From positions 1,499,340 to 1,563,339 of the forward strand of contig BCKQ01000002.1 in the NCBI GenBank assembly GCA_001600695.1: a DNA stretch of 64,000 nt, written 5' to 3'. Shown in pieces: positions 54,705 through 64,000 of this stretch. The stretch is from Ascoidea asiatica (lineage: Eukaryota; Ascomycota; Saccharomycetes; Ascoideales; Ascoideaceae). The notes under the pieces were generated by a model, which was given only the letters and a program-made list of their open reading frames with translations, was not told where the DNA came from and made no database searches. The position numbers were made by a program, and so were the translations under genes. Positions within the stretch are counted from its first letter, which is position 1; every line of letters starts with the position of its first letter.

Positions 54705-56300
54705 TCAAATAAGCAGGCTATTCCTTCTAGACTTACTTTTTGGTTTAGTCTTTTGTTTTGCTGCCTCGCAAGAATTCAACAAATTTTCATCCTTAATTTT
54801 ATCTTTCATAATCTGCAAAGGTCTCACTGAATTTATATTTTTAGAATTTGAAATATCAGTTAATCCAATTCTTTTTTTCTTATGAGCTTGAAGGTGAATA
54901 TCGGCTTCAGAAGTAGTAATAATTTCGGATTTTCTTCGAGCAGAATCTTTTTTCTTTGTGGTATTTTGCTTTTCTATAGGTCTTCTCATTTTATCTCTAA
55001 GTGAAGGAAGTTTATAGTTCACCTGTTTTTTCCTTGTTCGTATTCTCCTTTTCGGCACTTCTACTCCACTAATATTATCAGAAGTAATTTCATCATCGTT
55101 CTTAATAGCTATGCAATCGAATTCTTCCTTTTGGCTTTTAACCTCTAGTCCTTTGATTTCTTGAAGCCTTCTTTTCCGAGAACTTTTTTGACAATTATTA
55201 GACTTACTTAAATCTTCCATTGAATATATAACACCTTTTGTATTGTCTTTTGGTAGTAATGGAATACATATTTCATCATCATTTTCATTTGTATCTTCAT
55301 GATTATTCTCTGGCTTTATGTTATAATTAATATTGGTTGAATCAGCTTTGATATCTAAAAGAGAAAATGAACTGTCTACTTTTTTTGTTCTTTCCATTAT
55401 GACCGAATTTTCTTTGAATACAGAAAACTTAGGTTTTCCATTATTATTATAATTTTCCGATTTTAAAAATACTTCATGAGCATTACCAATTATTCTATTT
55501 GATAAGACACCTTGCTTACTGAAAATATTGTTTTCAGCGTAGTCAATAATCGGACATGAGTTGAGACTATCTTCATTTAGATAACCTGAATGTTCAGATA
55601 TTGGTATAACAGTGTTTTGATTAATACTACTTGTATCATTGACAGTTATAGAAGTTCCAATCTTTTGTTTAGCATCGATTGAGTTTGAAAAAGTATTAGA
55701 AGAGTTAGAAATACAAATTTTGGGAAGAACATTTATAGTTTCAAGTAAACTATTTTCTTCGGAGTTATGATTTTTGGAATTATAATTGTAAGAATTATTA
55801 GAAGAGAAGTCTTCTGGTTTCGGAATAAACATGGATTGTCTTCTATTTGATCTATTTTGAAATGTTTCACTGAATTGCTGCTTTTGACGCAGTATTCCAG
55901 AATCTTCTCTAATTTGAAAGACTGTATCAAAATTTTCTGAAGATCGGCGCTTGGGTGAGGATAATCCTTCAATTTCTCTAATTTCGCTAAAAATTGAAAA
56001 CAATTCATTATATTTTTGAGTAACTGCATTTTCAATTTTTGATAATCGATCTTCCAACCAGTCTTTTCTATCAGAATTTTTTTCTATAGTTTCTTTTAAT
56101 AATTCCGTTTTCTCTTTTTTTAGCTGAATATTTTCTTTTCTTAATTCCATATTCTCTGCTAATGATTCAGATATCTTTGATTCTAAGTTATTATTTTTTA
56201 ACATCATAAATGAAATTCTTTTAGCTAAATCAGTGTTGTTTTTTAGTAAAGTAACTGGATCAAAATTTTCTAAACTTCTAGAATAAGACTTGTTAGCCAT
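54705..56300 (-). CDS. SGO1: Shugoshin
   Basis: Centromeric guardian of cohesin and tension sensor, recruiting PP2A. 531 aa. The N-terminal coiled coil (about residues 15-85: ISFMMLKNNNLESKISES..., LRKENIQLKKEKTELLKE) is the PP2A-binding region. The diagnostic C-terminal SGO motif lies near residue 415 (RTRKKQVNYKLPSLRDKMRR). Between them is a Ser/Asn/Glu-rich disordered region. The long KKRRR-type basic end is typical. Position next to CDC21 is conserved with S. cerevisiae YOR073W. It is divergent from DAD2 with 339 bp between starts. Confidence 0.92.
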   Translation of the reverse strand: MANKSYSRSLENFDPVTLLKNNTDLAKRISFMMLKNNNLESKISESLAENMELRKENIQLKKEKTELLKETIEKNSDRKDWLEDRLSKIENAVTQKYNELFSIFSEIREIEGLSSPKRRSSENFDTVFQIREDSGILRQKQQFSETFQNRSNRRQSMFIPKPEDFSSNNSYNYNSKNHNSEENSLLETINVLPKICISNSSNTFSNSIDAKQKIGTSITVNDTSSINQNTVIPISEHSGYLNEDSLNSCPIIDYAENNIFSKQGVLSNRIIGNAHEVFLKSENYNNNGKPKFSVFKENSVIMERTKKVDSSFSLLDIKADSTNINYNIKPENNHEDTNENDDEICIPLLPKDNTKGVIYSMEDLSKSNNCQKSSRKRRLQEIKGLEVKSQKEEFDCIAIKNDDEITSDNISGVEVPKRRIRTRKKQVNYKLPSLRDKMRRPIEKQNTTKKKDSARRKSEIITTSEADIHLQAHKKKRIGLTDISNSKNINSVRPLQIMKDKIKDENLLNSCEAAKQKTKPKSKSRRNSLLI

Positions 56301-56432
56301 AGTAAATACATTTTATTATTAGTTTAATATTTGTTATATATAAATTAGTGTCCAATTTGAAATAAACTCAAGATCATTGCAATATCAATTGATAACTGAA
56401 CTTTTAAAGTCAACCTCAAATTTTAATTACTT

Positions 56433-56621
56433 TCACTTCTTTGTGTTTGTTTTCTCTTTTCCGTTTTGGGATTTGTGCTTAATAAATTTTGTAGATTTTG
56501 GCCGTTCGTGTCGAGCACCTTTTAACTGAAGAACTCTATCAGAAACTTCAAAAGCTATCATAATACTGAAAATAATAATCTGTAATTTAGTAAATGACCT
56601 AATATATTTGTGGAGTAACAA
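56433..56621 (-). CDS. Possible small protein (62 aa), unrecognised
   Basis: Lies between SGO1 and DAD2 starts. The basic C-terminal half (FEVSDRVLQLKGARHERPKS) has more complex composition and more GC-balanced codons than chance frames nearby. The N-terminal half is hydrophobic and may instead be an intron: TTTACTAAAT and TTTTCAG precede an ATGATAGC at 56567. I do not recognise the product. It may be nothing. Confidence 0.25.
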   Translation of the reverse strand: MLLHKYIRSFTKLQIIIFSIMIAFEVSDRVLQLKGARHERPKSTKFIKHKSQNGKEKTNTKK

Positions 56622-56639
56622 TCTGTTTATTTTATAGAG

Positions 56640-57093
56640 ATGGCACTAGACAATCAAATTGATAAAATCATTGAAAAAAAGGAGTTGAATGAAAAGCTAT
56701 TTTATGAGATGTCTTTATCAGCTCTCGCTTTGGAAGAAAAGGTGATAAGTATGGAGAAAAACTTAGAAGATATTGGTGAAGGTGTCGAAGGTAAGATTAT
56801 ATTTTCTATAATTATTGCTTTATATAGTTTGTTTATAGGGATTTAAAAGTTCTAACATTTTTTTTTTTATAGCTGTTGGACTTGTTCTATCAAATTGGTC
56901 TGACATTACAAGACTTGTTTCTTTAGCAACATGTAAGTTTTTCTTTTTTTTTTTAATTTCTATTTTTTATTGTTGCTATACTAACAGTTATATTTTTAAT
57001 TCAGCAAGTTTGTCTACCTATTCAGAAGATGATTATGATAATAATGAACTAGAACCTTTGCCTGCAGCTTTTGTTCGAGTTCCAAAAAAATGA
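56640..57093 (+). CDS. DAD2: DASH/DAM1 complex subunit Dad2, two introns
   Basis: Small subunit of the ring complex that couples kinetochores to microtubules. Exons are 56640-56790, 56873-56932 and 57005-57093; the product is 99 aa. Intron 1: donor GTAAGA, branch TTCTAAC at 56850-56856, acceptor TATAG. Intron 2: donor GTAAGT, TACTAAC at 56979-56985, acceptor TTCAG. The joined frame reads GEGVEAVGLVLSNWSDITRLV and LATSSLSTYSEDDYD. This matches the Dad2 pattern of an N-terminal coiled coil, a NWxxI/V segment and a C-terminal LPxAFVRV-like end. It is shorter than S. cerevisiae Dad2 (133 aa), which lacks introns. The middle exon is only 60 nt. Confidence 0.85.
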
Positions 57094-57579
57094 AATTTAA
57101 TTACAAAATTTCCCGGCATTGTTGTTGACGAAAAAAAATCTAAATTTTATGAATGTTCCTAAAAACATTAGGGGCATAGATTGTAATTGAAAAACTCAGA
57201 CCCTTGATTCAGGTAATTTAATTACACCTCCTTAGAACCTTTTGATCTCTAAAGCTACAAGACTAAAATAGAAATACGTTTTGATTAACAAATGATTAGG
57301 TTACAAGCTTTTGCAGGGTATATAGTGATAATAATAATAAAAGAAAATTATACAATAAGAAAAGTAAAAGACAAAAAAAAATGAAAATGAAATTGAGATA
57401 TTTATAACTTCATATAAACATTATTTTGAAACATAAAATAGAAAACAAAACAAAAAAAGGCAACATCCAAAATTAATTTAACCATAAAATAAAGAATACA
57501 AAAAGAAAAATGAAAAAAAAAATAATTATTAAAAGCACACTTCATGATTCAGTTAAATTTATAAAACAGCAATTTCTAG
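57094..57579. other. Convergent intergenic region DAD2/Whi5-like
   Basis: AT-rich 3' flanks, with A-rich tracts on the plus strand; nothing else recognised. Confidence 0.45.
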
Positions 57580-59478
57580 TTATTTATCATTTACAGTAAT
57601 ACTTTGTGAACTTGACAAACTATCATTTCTACCTTTATTAGATTCACTATCATCACTTTCAGTCATTATTTCATCTTCTTCATTATTCAATAAATTTTGA
57701 ATTGATGAATGTCCTCCAGTAGATTGATTATGTCTGAAATTATCATTTTTGAAATCATTATTATTGAATGAAGGTTTGAGAGAATTTTTAGGAGAGGCCA
57801 AAGACATTAAAGATTCTATGGCTTCTTTTTCTGCTTCTTTTTCATAAACTGGATTCAGCATATTGAAGTTTGGAGATGGAGAGGTTGAAGAAGAGTTTGA
57901 ACTGGGGTAGGATTTCAGGCTACTATTTGAAATTTTTGATCCTAGTCTATTATTATTGTTATTGATATTGTAATTATTGTAGTTATTGTTATTGCTATTG
58001 TTATTCATATTATTAGTATTGTTATTGTTGTTGTTGTTGTAGTTATTAATGTTAAGTTTATTGTTTTTTGGATTTTTGGATCGATTTATTGCAGCTGTAA
58101 ATGCTTCAGATGCTGATAAAATATTTAAGTCATCAGCATGGCTATATATTGGTGATTCATCATTGTTTATAAATCTTGGAGTAGGGTGATTATTTTTATT
58201 ATTGATGGAAGAATTAAGATTAGGAGTATCTAAAGAAGAAAAATTAAAAGGAACTGAACTAGGTATATATATTCCTAATGGTCTATTATTATTCAGACTA
58301 GATTTAGGACGTCTTAGAACAGGAGTTGTATTGGCATTAGAATTCAAGTTTTTAGTATTATTATTATTTTTATCATTATTATTATTATTGTTATCATTAT
58401 TGATTTTCAACTTAAACGGGGTATTAAATGGAGAGGATGCATTTAAATTTGAATTATTAGAATGGGAATTAGAATTAGAATGAGAAGGTGTAATCTGAAA
58501 TATATTTGAAGAATTTAACTCATTCAAAGAATTTGAAAAATTTGAGGATTTTTCATTAAAATTTATAGAATTAATATTTAAGGAAGGAGAATTTTGTTTG
58601 AAAGTTGCAGGTAAAGAATGATGTTTTGAATTTTTTTTTATTTTTGAATTAGAAGTACTATTACTAAAGTGTTGATCATTATTTGAAGAAGATTGTACTC
58701 TTAGATAAGCAGAAGATATTTTTTTTCTTAAATTCAAAGAAATTTCATGTAATTTTTCAGGAGATTTTAGAATTTCTTCAGTTGAGTTACTATATTCTGG
58801 TTTTGGAGATTGTAAAATAACTCTAAAATCATTACTATTAGTACCTAATCTATTATAATTTGAGTTTTTGTTACCGGAATTTGAATGCTTATTTGTGAAA
58901 ATTTTATTAGTCTTATTAATATTACTATTATTGTTATTACTAGCCTTATTATTATTGTTGTTGTTGCTATTGCTATTGCTAGTAATAGTGTCACTATCAG
59001 AATAATCATCTGAGTTGAAAGTAGAAAAGTTTGTAGAAGGAGTTTGAGGTACATTATCTAAATTTGAAGAATTTTTGTTTTTATTTGAATAGAAATTTGG
59101 ATTAGAAGATATATTTGGTAAACCTGGAGAAGCAGGAATTGAGAACATATTATTTTGAGGGATTTCTGGAGATAAAATTTGAAAAGAAGAATGTTTTAAA
59201 ATTGTTGGTGGAGTTGAAGGAGGGCGAGGTAAAGGTAATGAATATCTATTAATTCTTTTTTTTTCATTATTTTTGAATAAAATCGGAGAGCTTATTTGTA
59301 AAGAATTATTTGCAGAAGACTCAGATGATGGTGGAGGAGTTGAAGGAGTTGAATGATTTGAATTTGGTTGTATATTATTATTTTGTTTTTTAGGAGAAGA
59401 TGGATTAAGTAAATAATTTAAAGATTTTCTTTTTGCTTTATCATCTTTACTTGAATTAGATGAATTATGTTTACTCAT
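57580..59478 (-). CDS. Whi5/Nrm1-type G1/S transcription repressor candidate
   Basis: 632 aa, Ser/Asn-rich, mostly disordered. The only ordered motif, at about residues 240-262, reads LHEISLNLRKKISSAYLRVQ. It resembles the GTB motif (L..kL..RL..A..KV) shared by Whi5, Srl3 and Nrm1, which binds SBF or MBF. Several Ser/Thr-Pro sites (SPKK, SPKP, PSTPP, SPEK), potential CDK targets, fit the same family. Several Asn tracts explain the length (Whi5 is 295 aa). The long divergent upstream region has two ACGCGT boxes, which would suit NRM1, an MBF target and MBF repressor. Which of the family it represents cannot be decided from sequence alone. Confidence 0.6.
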   Translation of the reverse strand: MSKHNSSNSSKDDKAKRKSLNYLLNPSSPKKQNNNIQPNSNHSTPSTPPPSSESSANNSLQISSPILFKNNEKKRINRYSLPLPRPPSTPPTILKHSSFQILSPEIPQNNMFSIPASPGLPNISSNPNFYSNKNKNSSNLDNVPQTPSTNFSTFNSDDYSDSDTITSNSNSNNNNNNKASNNNNSNINKTNKIFTNKHSNSGNKNSNYNRLGTNSNDFRVILQSPKPEYSNSTEEILKSPEKLHEISLNLRKKISSAYLRVQSSSNNDQHFSNSTSNSKIKKNSKHHSLPATFKQNSPSLNINSINFNEKSSNFSNSLNELNSSNIFQITPSHSNSNSHSNNSNLNASSPFNTPFKLKINNDNNNNNNDKNNNNTKNLNSNANTTPVLRRPKSSLNNNRPLGIYIPSSVPFNFSSLDTPNLNSSINNKNNHPTPRFINNDESPIYSHADDLNILSASEAFTAAINRSKNPKNNKLNINNYNNNNNNNTNNMNNNSNNNNYNNYNINNNNNRLGSKISNSSLKSYPSSNSSSTSPSPNFNMLNPVYEKEAEKEAIESLMSLASPKNSLKPSFNNNDFKNDNFRHNQSTGGHSSIQNLLNNEEDEIMTESDDSESNKGRNDSLSSSQSITVNDK

Positions 59479-60273
59479 TTTTTAATAATTACAAATGTAT
59501 TTGATAGATTGTAATAATGTTATTTTTTTTTTTAATTAAGGAGAACTGATAATAATACTAACTTATTGTGATTATTATTGTGATTATTATTTTGATTATT
59601 ATTATTGTTTATAATGATGGTTGTCTATTTTTAATTAGGGAAATTGAATAAAGCAATATATATAATAAAGCTAGATGATTACTGTAAAAAAGATAAATTA
59701 GTAAAGTAAAGCAATATTGTATTTGATTATAAAATGAAATAAGAGTTAATATGAATAATAAGTTTTAAAGAAGTATATGAAATTATAATTTGAATATAAT
59801 TCCCATTCATTAAAATATTTATATTAAATGAACTTGTATTTTTCTCTTTACTATTATCTTATTATCTTATTATCTTATTATCTTACTATCTTATATTATC
59901 TACTGAAATAATATAAAAATCAAATTTAAAAATATAAGTATAATTGAATGTAAGATTTTATAGGTAATTTATTATTTCTTTATCGAATTTAATTTAAATA
60001 GCAGTTGATTGTTTGCATTATTTGATTGATCGATTAGTAGATTGTAAAAAGCTATTTGAATAACGTTAAAAGGAATATAATAAATATGTTTTGAAGCAAA
60101 TCAATATTAAAAATATGAATAGAATATAATCTAATAACTAAAATATAATAAGTTGATAATAAGTTAATATACAGTAATAAAAGCTATCTAAAACTTCACC
60201 AATTACACATTATCCACAATGTAACTTTAGAGCTGTTACGGCATAAGTGCAGTGAATTTAGCCTACGAGTAGT

Positions 60274-60320
60274 AGTATTAGCAGTATTAGCAGTATTTGC
60301 AGTATTAGCTAGTATTAGCT
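60274..60320. repeat. Tandem repeat AGTATTAGC(T)
   Basis: Three 9-bp units (AGTATTAGC, AGTATTAGC, AGTATTTGC) followed by two 10-bp units AGTATTAGCT, just upstream of the GC-rich island. Confidence 0.85.
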
Positions 60321-61684
60321 AGTACTGTACGAGTAATTCAGTCCTCTGCACAATGGAATTTAAGGAAGGAGCACACCCACCGCCCGGTCATCTCCAGCTC
60401 AGCAAGAAGCGCGCATCCAGCGCGCTTCCAGTCCAGAGCCAGCGCAAGTTCACCGCAAAGCCAGCAGGCTCCCCAAAAGAACCAGCACGGACCACCAACA
60501 ACGCAACGCATCAATGCCCTATTCCTGCTATACCGCTGCTATACCGCCGCAAAATCTTTTGCTCCGTCATCAAAACCAGCTCAAATAATCACCAGCGCAG
60601 ACTCTCCTACAAAGAGCCATCTGGAGTCCAGCGTTCTTGCAGCAGAAGAAGTGAGAAAAGAAACAAAAAAAATAAAAGGAACAGGAAAGGAAAGAAAAAA
60701 AAGAAAAAAGGGAAAAGAAAGAAATTGAAAGACCTTTGCAGACAATTTCCCACAATTGCCAGCTGCCCAGAAACAGGCACACATTACTCTCTTTTCTTCT
60801 GCGCAGAGGGCCGCAACGTTGCTTTTGCTCGGTTCTTCACAGTACAAATTAACGTTAGAGCAGTCTTGGGATTCTCAATAATTAAAACGAGAACAAAAAA
60901 ATTTGCAAATGGGATTGAAAATTGAAAATTGGAATTTTACTCGGCTACACACAACTATTTCATGCGTTATCACTTCGGTAGATACTCAATCACTGAGCAC
61001 TGGTCAAATAATAATCCAGAATAAATACATACTCTTGAACTATTGAACAATAAATATCATTATTATGAGGTTCTATTGTTATTGACATATCTCAGTATTA
61101 AAATATTACTGAACTGGATCTTTATCTTAGTAGTATTCATAACAGGTTAATATAATGACCTTAAACAAATAGCAATAAACATAATTAATCTCAATAGTTA
61201 CACTAAGGTTGGAAAGCAAATAGGAGCGAAAATAATATTCCACTTACCAAATATTTTGATTCTATCTTCAAATTTAACTCCTTCTAATCTTTACCAATGG
61301 GCTATGAAATTTCTTGAAGCTGAAGCCCTCAGATTATGTTTGAAGTATTCTCATTGGCTTTCAAAATAAATAAAAATCGGCACTTTTGAAGTTTTTCTCC
61401 ATAATCAGTAAAAATAATTATGTTTTTGCCCACTGTCCTTTCATTTCTCATTTCTTTTTTTCCTTCTCTTTTTTTATTCCTTTTCTTTTGGACCCGACAT
61501 CAAAAAGCACACAACAATTAACGTTAATTACCCACTGTTAATAAAAACTAACGTTGGATTCTACCCAACTTATTCAAATCATCAATTTCATTATTTATCT
61601 GCCTTACGTTAAAACTTTCAAAAACAGAATAGTTATGGGCAGAATTATTTTTCATGACCGCGATTTATTTTAAAATTTCAAGTT

Positions 61685-61702
61685 ACGCGTCACAAAACGC
61701 GT
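61685..61702. promoter_or_regulatory. Two MCB boxes ACGCGT, 12 bp apart
   Basis: Exact ACGCGT at 61685-61690 and 61697-61702. This is the MluI cell-cycle box bound by MBF. It lies about 620 bp upstream of NUP133 and 2.2 kb upstream of the Whi5-like gene. The sites are seen directly; the regulated gene is inferred. Confidence 0.65.
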
Positions 61703-61921
61703 TTCTTGGTTCCCCTTTTTATTAATATTTTTACACTCTAAGCTAGTATATTATTACCACCACATTAATTAGTCCAATTATTTTTTAAAGACTCGCGTTA
61801 CTTTCAGAAATATCTTAAACGTTAAGTAACTCTATGTGTCATTAATATCAGATCTAATCAACTGTAAAAAATTAACAAACAAAATCAAGGAGAAAACTTA
61901 AACTCGGACTAAGAAATTTAT

Positions 61922-61929
61922 GTCACGTG
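61922..61929. promoter_or_regulatory. GTCACGTG (Cbf1-type E-box)
   Basis: Extended Cbf1/E-box consensus RTCACRTG, upstream of NUP133. The same core CACGTG recurs in six other intergenic regions of the window (22049, 30891, 31530, 34925, 40190, 51157). Confidence 0.45.
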
Positions 61930-62098
61930 TGATGCTGCTTTTCCTCTTCGGAAAAACTGCCAAAAAAATACAAAGCAGCACAATGTTGTCGGTGTCTGGC
62001 AAAATTATGCAATACTTACTGTAAATAACATATCAAATCCCAGAACCATGGCTCTAATAGCTTTTGTACATTTTTCCTTACATTTGATGATTTAAAAC

Positions 62099-62105
62099 CG
62101 GGTAA
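62099..62105 (+). promoter_or_regulatory. Reb1-type site CGGGTAA
   Basis: Exact Reb1 core about 215 bp upstream of the NUP133 ATG, a usual distance for this nucleosome-excluding factor. Confidence 0.45.
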
Positions 62106-62317
62106 TACAAGTTTTAACTTTTTCCATTATGCTAAAAAGTTATTTTCAACTTAAATGGTAAACAAATTATATTATTATTAATGATATTGAAAATAATATT
62201 TACAAATTAAAAAATTTTTTGAATTGTATCTGTAATTGAAATTGAAATTGAAACCAAAACTGAAATAATAATTAATTTAGTTTGAAGATTAGATTCTTGT
62301 TCAATTATTTTTTTATA

Positions 62318-64000
62318 ATGTTTTCCGTGAAAACTTCAATTACCTCTAACTCTTCCAATGGTTCTGGTTTAGATTTAAAAAATTCAATTTCCAATCTTGA
62401 TAATAATATTCAAAGCTCTAATGAAAATCAAGATAAAATTAAAAATCAAATTCCAAATACAAAGGATATAAATGAATTAACTGAATCTTCTTATTTTCTA
62501 TTAAATTCAACTCAATTAACTAAAAATTCTAAATATATTGTTTCTAGATTTAATTCAACTCCTTCAGTTTTAAGATCATCATTGTCTTCATCAAATAATA
62601 TAGATAATGATATATTTAATGCTTCAACAAATCAATTGACTCATCATGCTTTTTTGATTTCAAAAAATTTCGCTTATATCTGGGATTATTCTTCAATTGA
62701 ATCTTTACCTTTAACTATATCTTTACCTGCAAATTTCAACAAAGAAAATGATAGTATTAATAATACTAATAACGACACTTATAATAATAATAATCCAAAT
62801 GCTCTACCTTTAGCATCTTTAATTTCACCTACTACAGACTCAAATGATCCAGGTTTCATAATTATTGAACCAATATCAGGTTTAATAAAATATTATGAAT
62901 CAATTTCTTCTGCTTCTTCAATTGATCTTTTGCAACATCAAAAAGACTCAATTAATTATAAATTAAATCTACATAATAATGAAGTAATCAATTTAATTCA
63001 AAATATTGAACCTGCTGGAATTATAATTTCAACAAATTTCAATAGAGTATCTTTAATTTCTTTAATAAATTCAATTGGAAAACCGTTTTTATCTCATTCT
63101 GATTTAATCAATGTAAAAAACTTAAAATCTTTCTATTTAAATTTTTTTAATCCAATTTCAAAAATTATCTCAATCAAAAAAATTAAAATTATAGCTAATG
63201 GAATTGTTTCAATTCTAATTTTAACAAATGAAGGTAATTTATCAATTTGGAATTGTTCGAGAGATAATCAATCTTTTAAAATTTTTGAATTTTCAATTTT
63301 AAAACTTTTAAAAGATATTATTGAAGATTTATATATTTTTACAAATTTTCAAATTTTAGATGCAACCCCATTATCAATGATTAATGATTCAACCTTTTTA
63401 ATTTTAACAAGTATTTCTTTACCTAATAATAAAATGTTTTATATTTTATATACTTTAAAAAAAGATGAAGATGAAATTTACTGTTTTTCTTCTTATAGAA
63501 TTAGATGTTTTTCAAATTCTTTTGATCCAAAAAATCCTCCAAAATTATATGTACCAAATCCTGGAAATACTGCTTTTATAATCATTAACAATTCAATAAT
63601 TTTAGTAGATATTCCAACTAATTCAAAGCTTAATTCAATTAATAAAGTCAAATGGGAAGATATAATTTCTTTACGTTCAAATATCTCTTTACTTGGTCAA
63701 GGTTATGAAGATCAAATTATTAAAAATAATAAAACTGTTAATAATCCTTCACTTATTTTAATTTCAAAAGAAGCTGGAATTTTAAAAATTGAACGAACTT
63801 TAGAATCAAAATCAATCAATGAATTGTCTGAAAAACTGGAAAATTCAATCACTAAGTCTTCAAATGATGATTTTAATTTACTAGAGTATTTAATATCCCA
63901 CATTGAGCAAGCAATATTTTATGGTTTCAATCAAGATAATCCAATATCTTTCACTGTACCCAATGGAATGTCAATTAAGCCTGATATTCTTAATACTGCA
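62318..64000 (+). CDS. NUP133: Nucleoporin Nup133, 5' part (3' end outside window)
   Basis: Scaffold nucleoporin of the Y-complex (Nup84 complex). The frame is open from the ATG at 62318 to the window end (561 codons), so only the edge truncates it. After a Ser/Asn-rich N-terminal ~105 residues comes the N-terminal beta-propeller: HAFLISKNFAYIWDYSS, NDPGFIIIEPISGLIKYYES followed by ISSASSIDLLQ, GNLSIWNC and NPGNTAFIIINNSIIL. Then comes the transition to the helical domain, ISHIEQAIFYGFNQDNPISF, characteristic of Nup133/Nup155-like nucleoporins. Expected total length is about 1150 aa. DAD2 and NUP133 are immediate neighbours in S. cerevisiae (YKR083C/YKR082W); here the Whi5-like gene intervenes. 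Confidence 0.85.
   Translation, partial: MFSVKTSITSNSSNGSGLDLKNSISNLDNNIQSSNENQDKIKNQIPNTKDINELTESSYFLLNSTQLTKNSKYIVSRFNSTPSVLRSSLSSSNNIDNDIFNASTNQLTHHAFLISKNFAYIWDYSSIESLPLTISLPANFNKENDSINNTNNDTYNNNNPNALPLASLISPTTDSNDPGFIIIEPISGLIKYYESISSASSIDLLQHQKDSINYKLNLHNNEVINLIQNIEPAGIIISTNFNRVSLISLINSIGKPFLSHSDLINVKNLKSFYLNFFNPISKIISIKKIKIIANGIVSILILTNEGNLSIWNCSRDNQSFKIFEFSILKLLKDIIEDLYIFTNFQILDATPLSMINDSTFLILTSISLPNNKMFYILYTLKKDEDEIYCFSSYRIRCFSNSFDPKNPPKLYVPNPGNTAFIIINNSIILVDIPTNSKLNSINKVKWEDIISLRSNISLLGQGYEDQIIKNNKTVNNPSLILISKEAGILKIERTLESKSINELSEKLENSITKSSNDDFNLLEYLISHIEQAIFYGFNQDNPISFTVPNGMSIKPDILNTA

Larger units (their letters stand above)
59479..62317. other. 2.8-kb divergent region Whi5-like/NUP133
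   Basis: 59500-60200 is AT-rich. A 9-10-bp tandem repeat (60274-60320) is followed by a GC-rich island (60350-60850). 60900-62317 is AT-rich with two ACGCGT (61685, 61697), GTCACGTG (61922) and CGGGTAA (62099). A 190-codon frame at 60353-60925 covers the island and has codons and composition unlike all neighbours; opposing frames exist on the other strand. I do not call it a gene. Confidence 0.5.

Noticed and set aside
60570-60847. Minus-strand 70- and 88-codon frames over the 60.6-kb island
   Set aside because: Phe/Ser-rich antisense of an A/G-rich stretch (about 60650-60730); no support.
61922-61960. Possible point centromere (GTCACGTG followed by CTTCGGAAAA)
   Set aside because: CDEI-like and CDEIII-like words are only about 18 bp apart with no AT-rich CDEII of the usual length, and the CDEIII match is poor.

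Overview
The window is nuclear DNA of a budding yeast (Saccharomycotina). It is AT-rich, with compact spliceosomal introns (GTAAGT/GTATGT donors, TACTAAC-type branch sites) and proteins that are unmistakably yeast-like: the Rpb1 heptad tail, a VMA1 intein, Rbs1, Sgo1, Dad2, Ama1. I cannot name the species. About 25 protein genes, one tRNA gene and no recognisable transposon are present. Introns are more frequent than in Saccharomyces cerevisiae. CTG codons are nearly absent (none seen in the 885 codons of RPO21), and the one CTG at a conserved site (AMA1) fits leucine rather than serine.

Layout. 1-9250: RPO21 (3' part), BPL1, tRNA-Phe, CRD1 and CCT4, in the same order and orientation as S. 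cerevisiae YDL140-YDL143. 9900-20600: an unknown Ser/Asn-rich gene, VMA1 with a 418-residue intein, an Ers1/cystinosin-like membrane protein and RBS1. 24200-30500: ARF1, RPL35 and UFD2 (the YDL192-YDL190 order). 32000-41400: FBA1, ATP3, ALG10, a Snf3/Rgt2-type sugar sensor and NFU1. 41400-44500: a 3.1-kb stretch with no protein gene but a compact nested stem structure. 44500-50850: a yeast globin, AMA1 and RPS0. 52000-57100: UFE1, CDC21, SGO1 (the YOR075-YOR073 order) and DAD2. 57500-64000: a Whi5/Nrm1-type protein and the 5' part of NUP133.

Eleven introns lie in coding sequence, and one more is proposed in the ARF1 leader. They were placed by joining reading frames. They recover first exons of BPL1, CCT4, VMA1, RPL35, ATP3, ALG10 and RPS0, two introns in AMA1 and two in DAD2. 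The initiator exons of VMA1 and RPL35 consist of the ATG alone.

Cell-cycle genes cluster on the right: CDC21 (thymidylate synthase, with two G1/S-type ACGCGAAAA elements exactly 30 bp apart), SGO1 and DAD2 (centromere and kinetochore, head to head), a Whi5/Nrm1-like G1/S repressor (two ACGCGT boxes in its divergent upstream region) and AMA1 (meiotic APC activator). Intergenic regions are long for a yeast and carry GC-rich islands with CACGTG and Reb1-type CGGGTAA motifs.

Items most worth a second look: the possible structured RNA at 42701-42826, the probably homing-dead VMA1 intein, the NFU1 gene lacking its N-terminal domain, and the non-consensus AMA1 donor.
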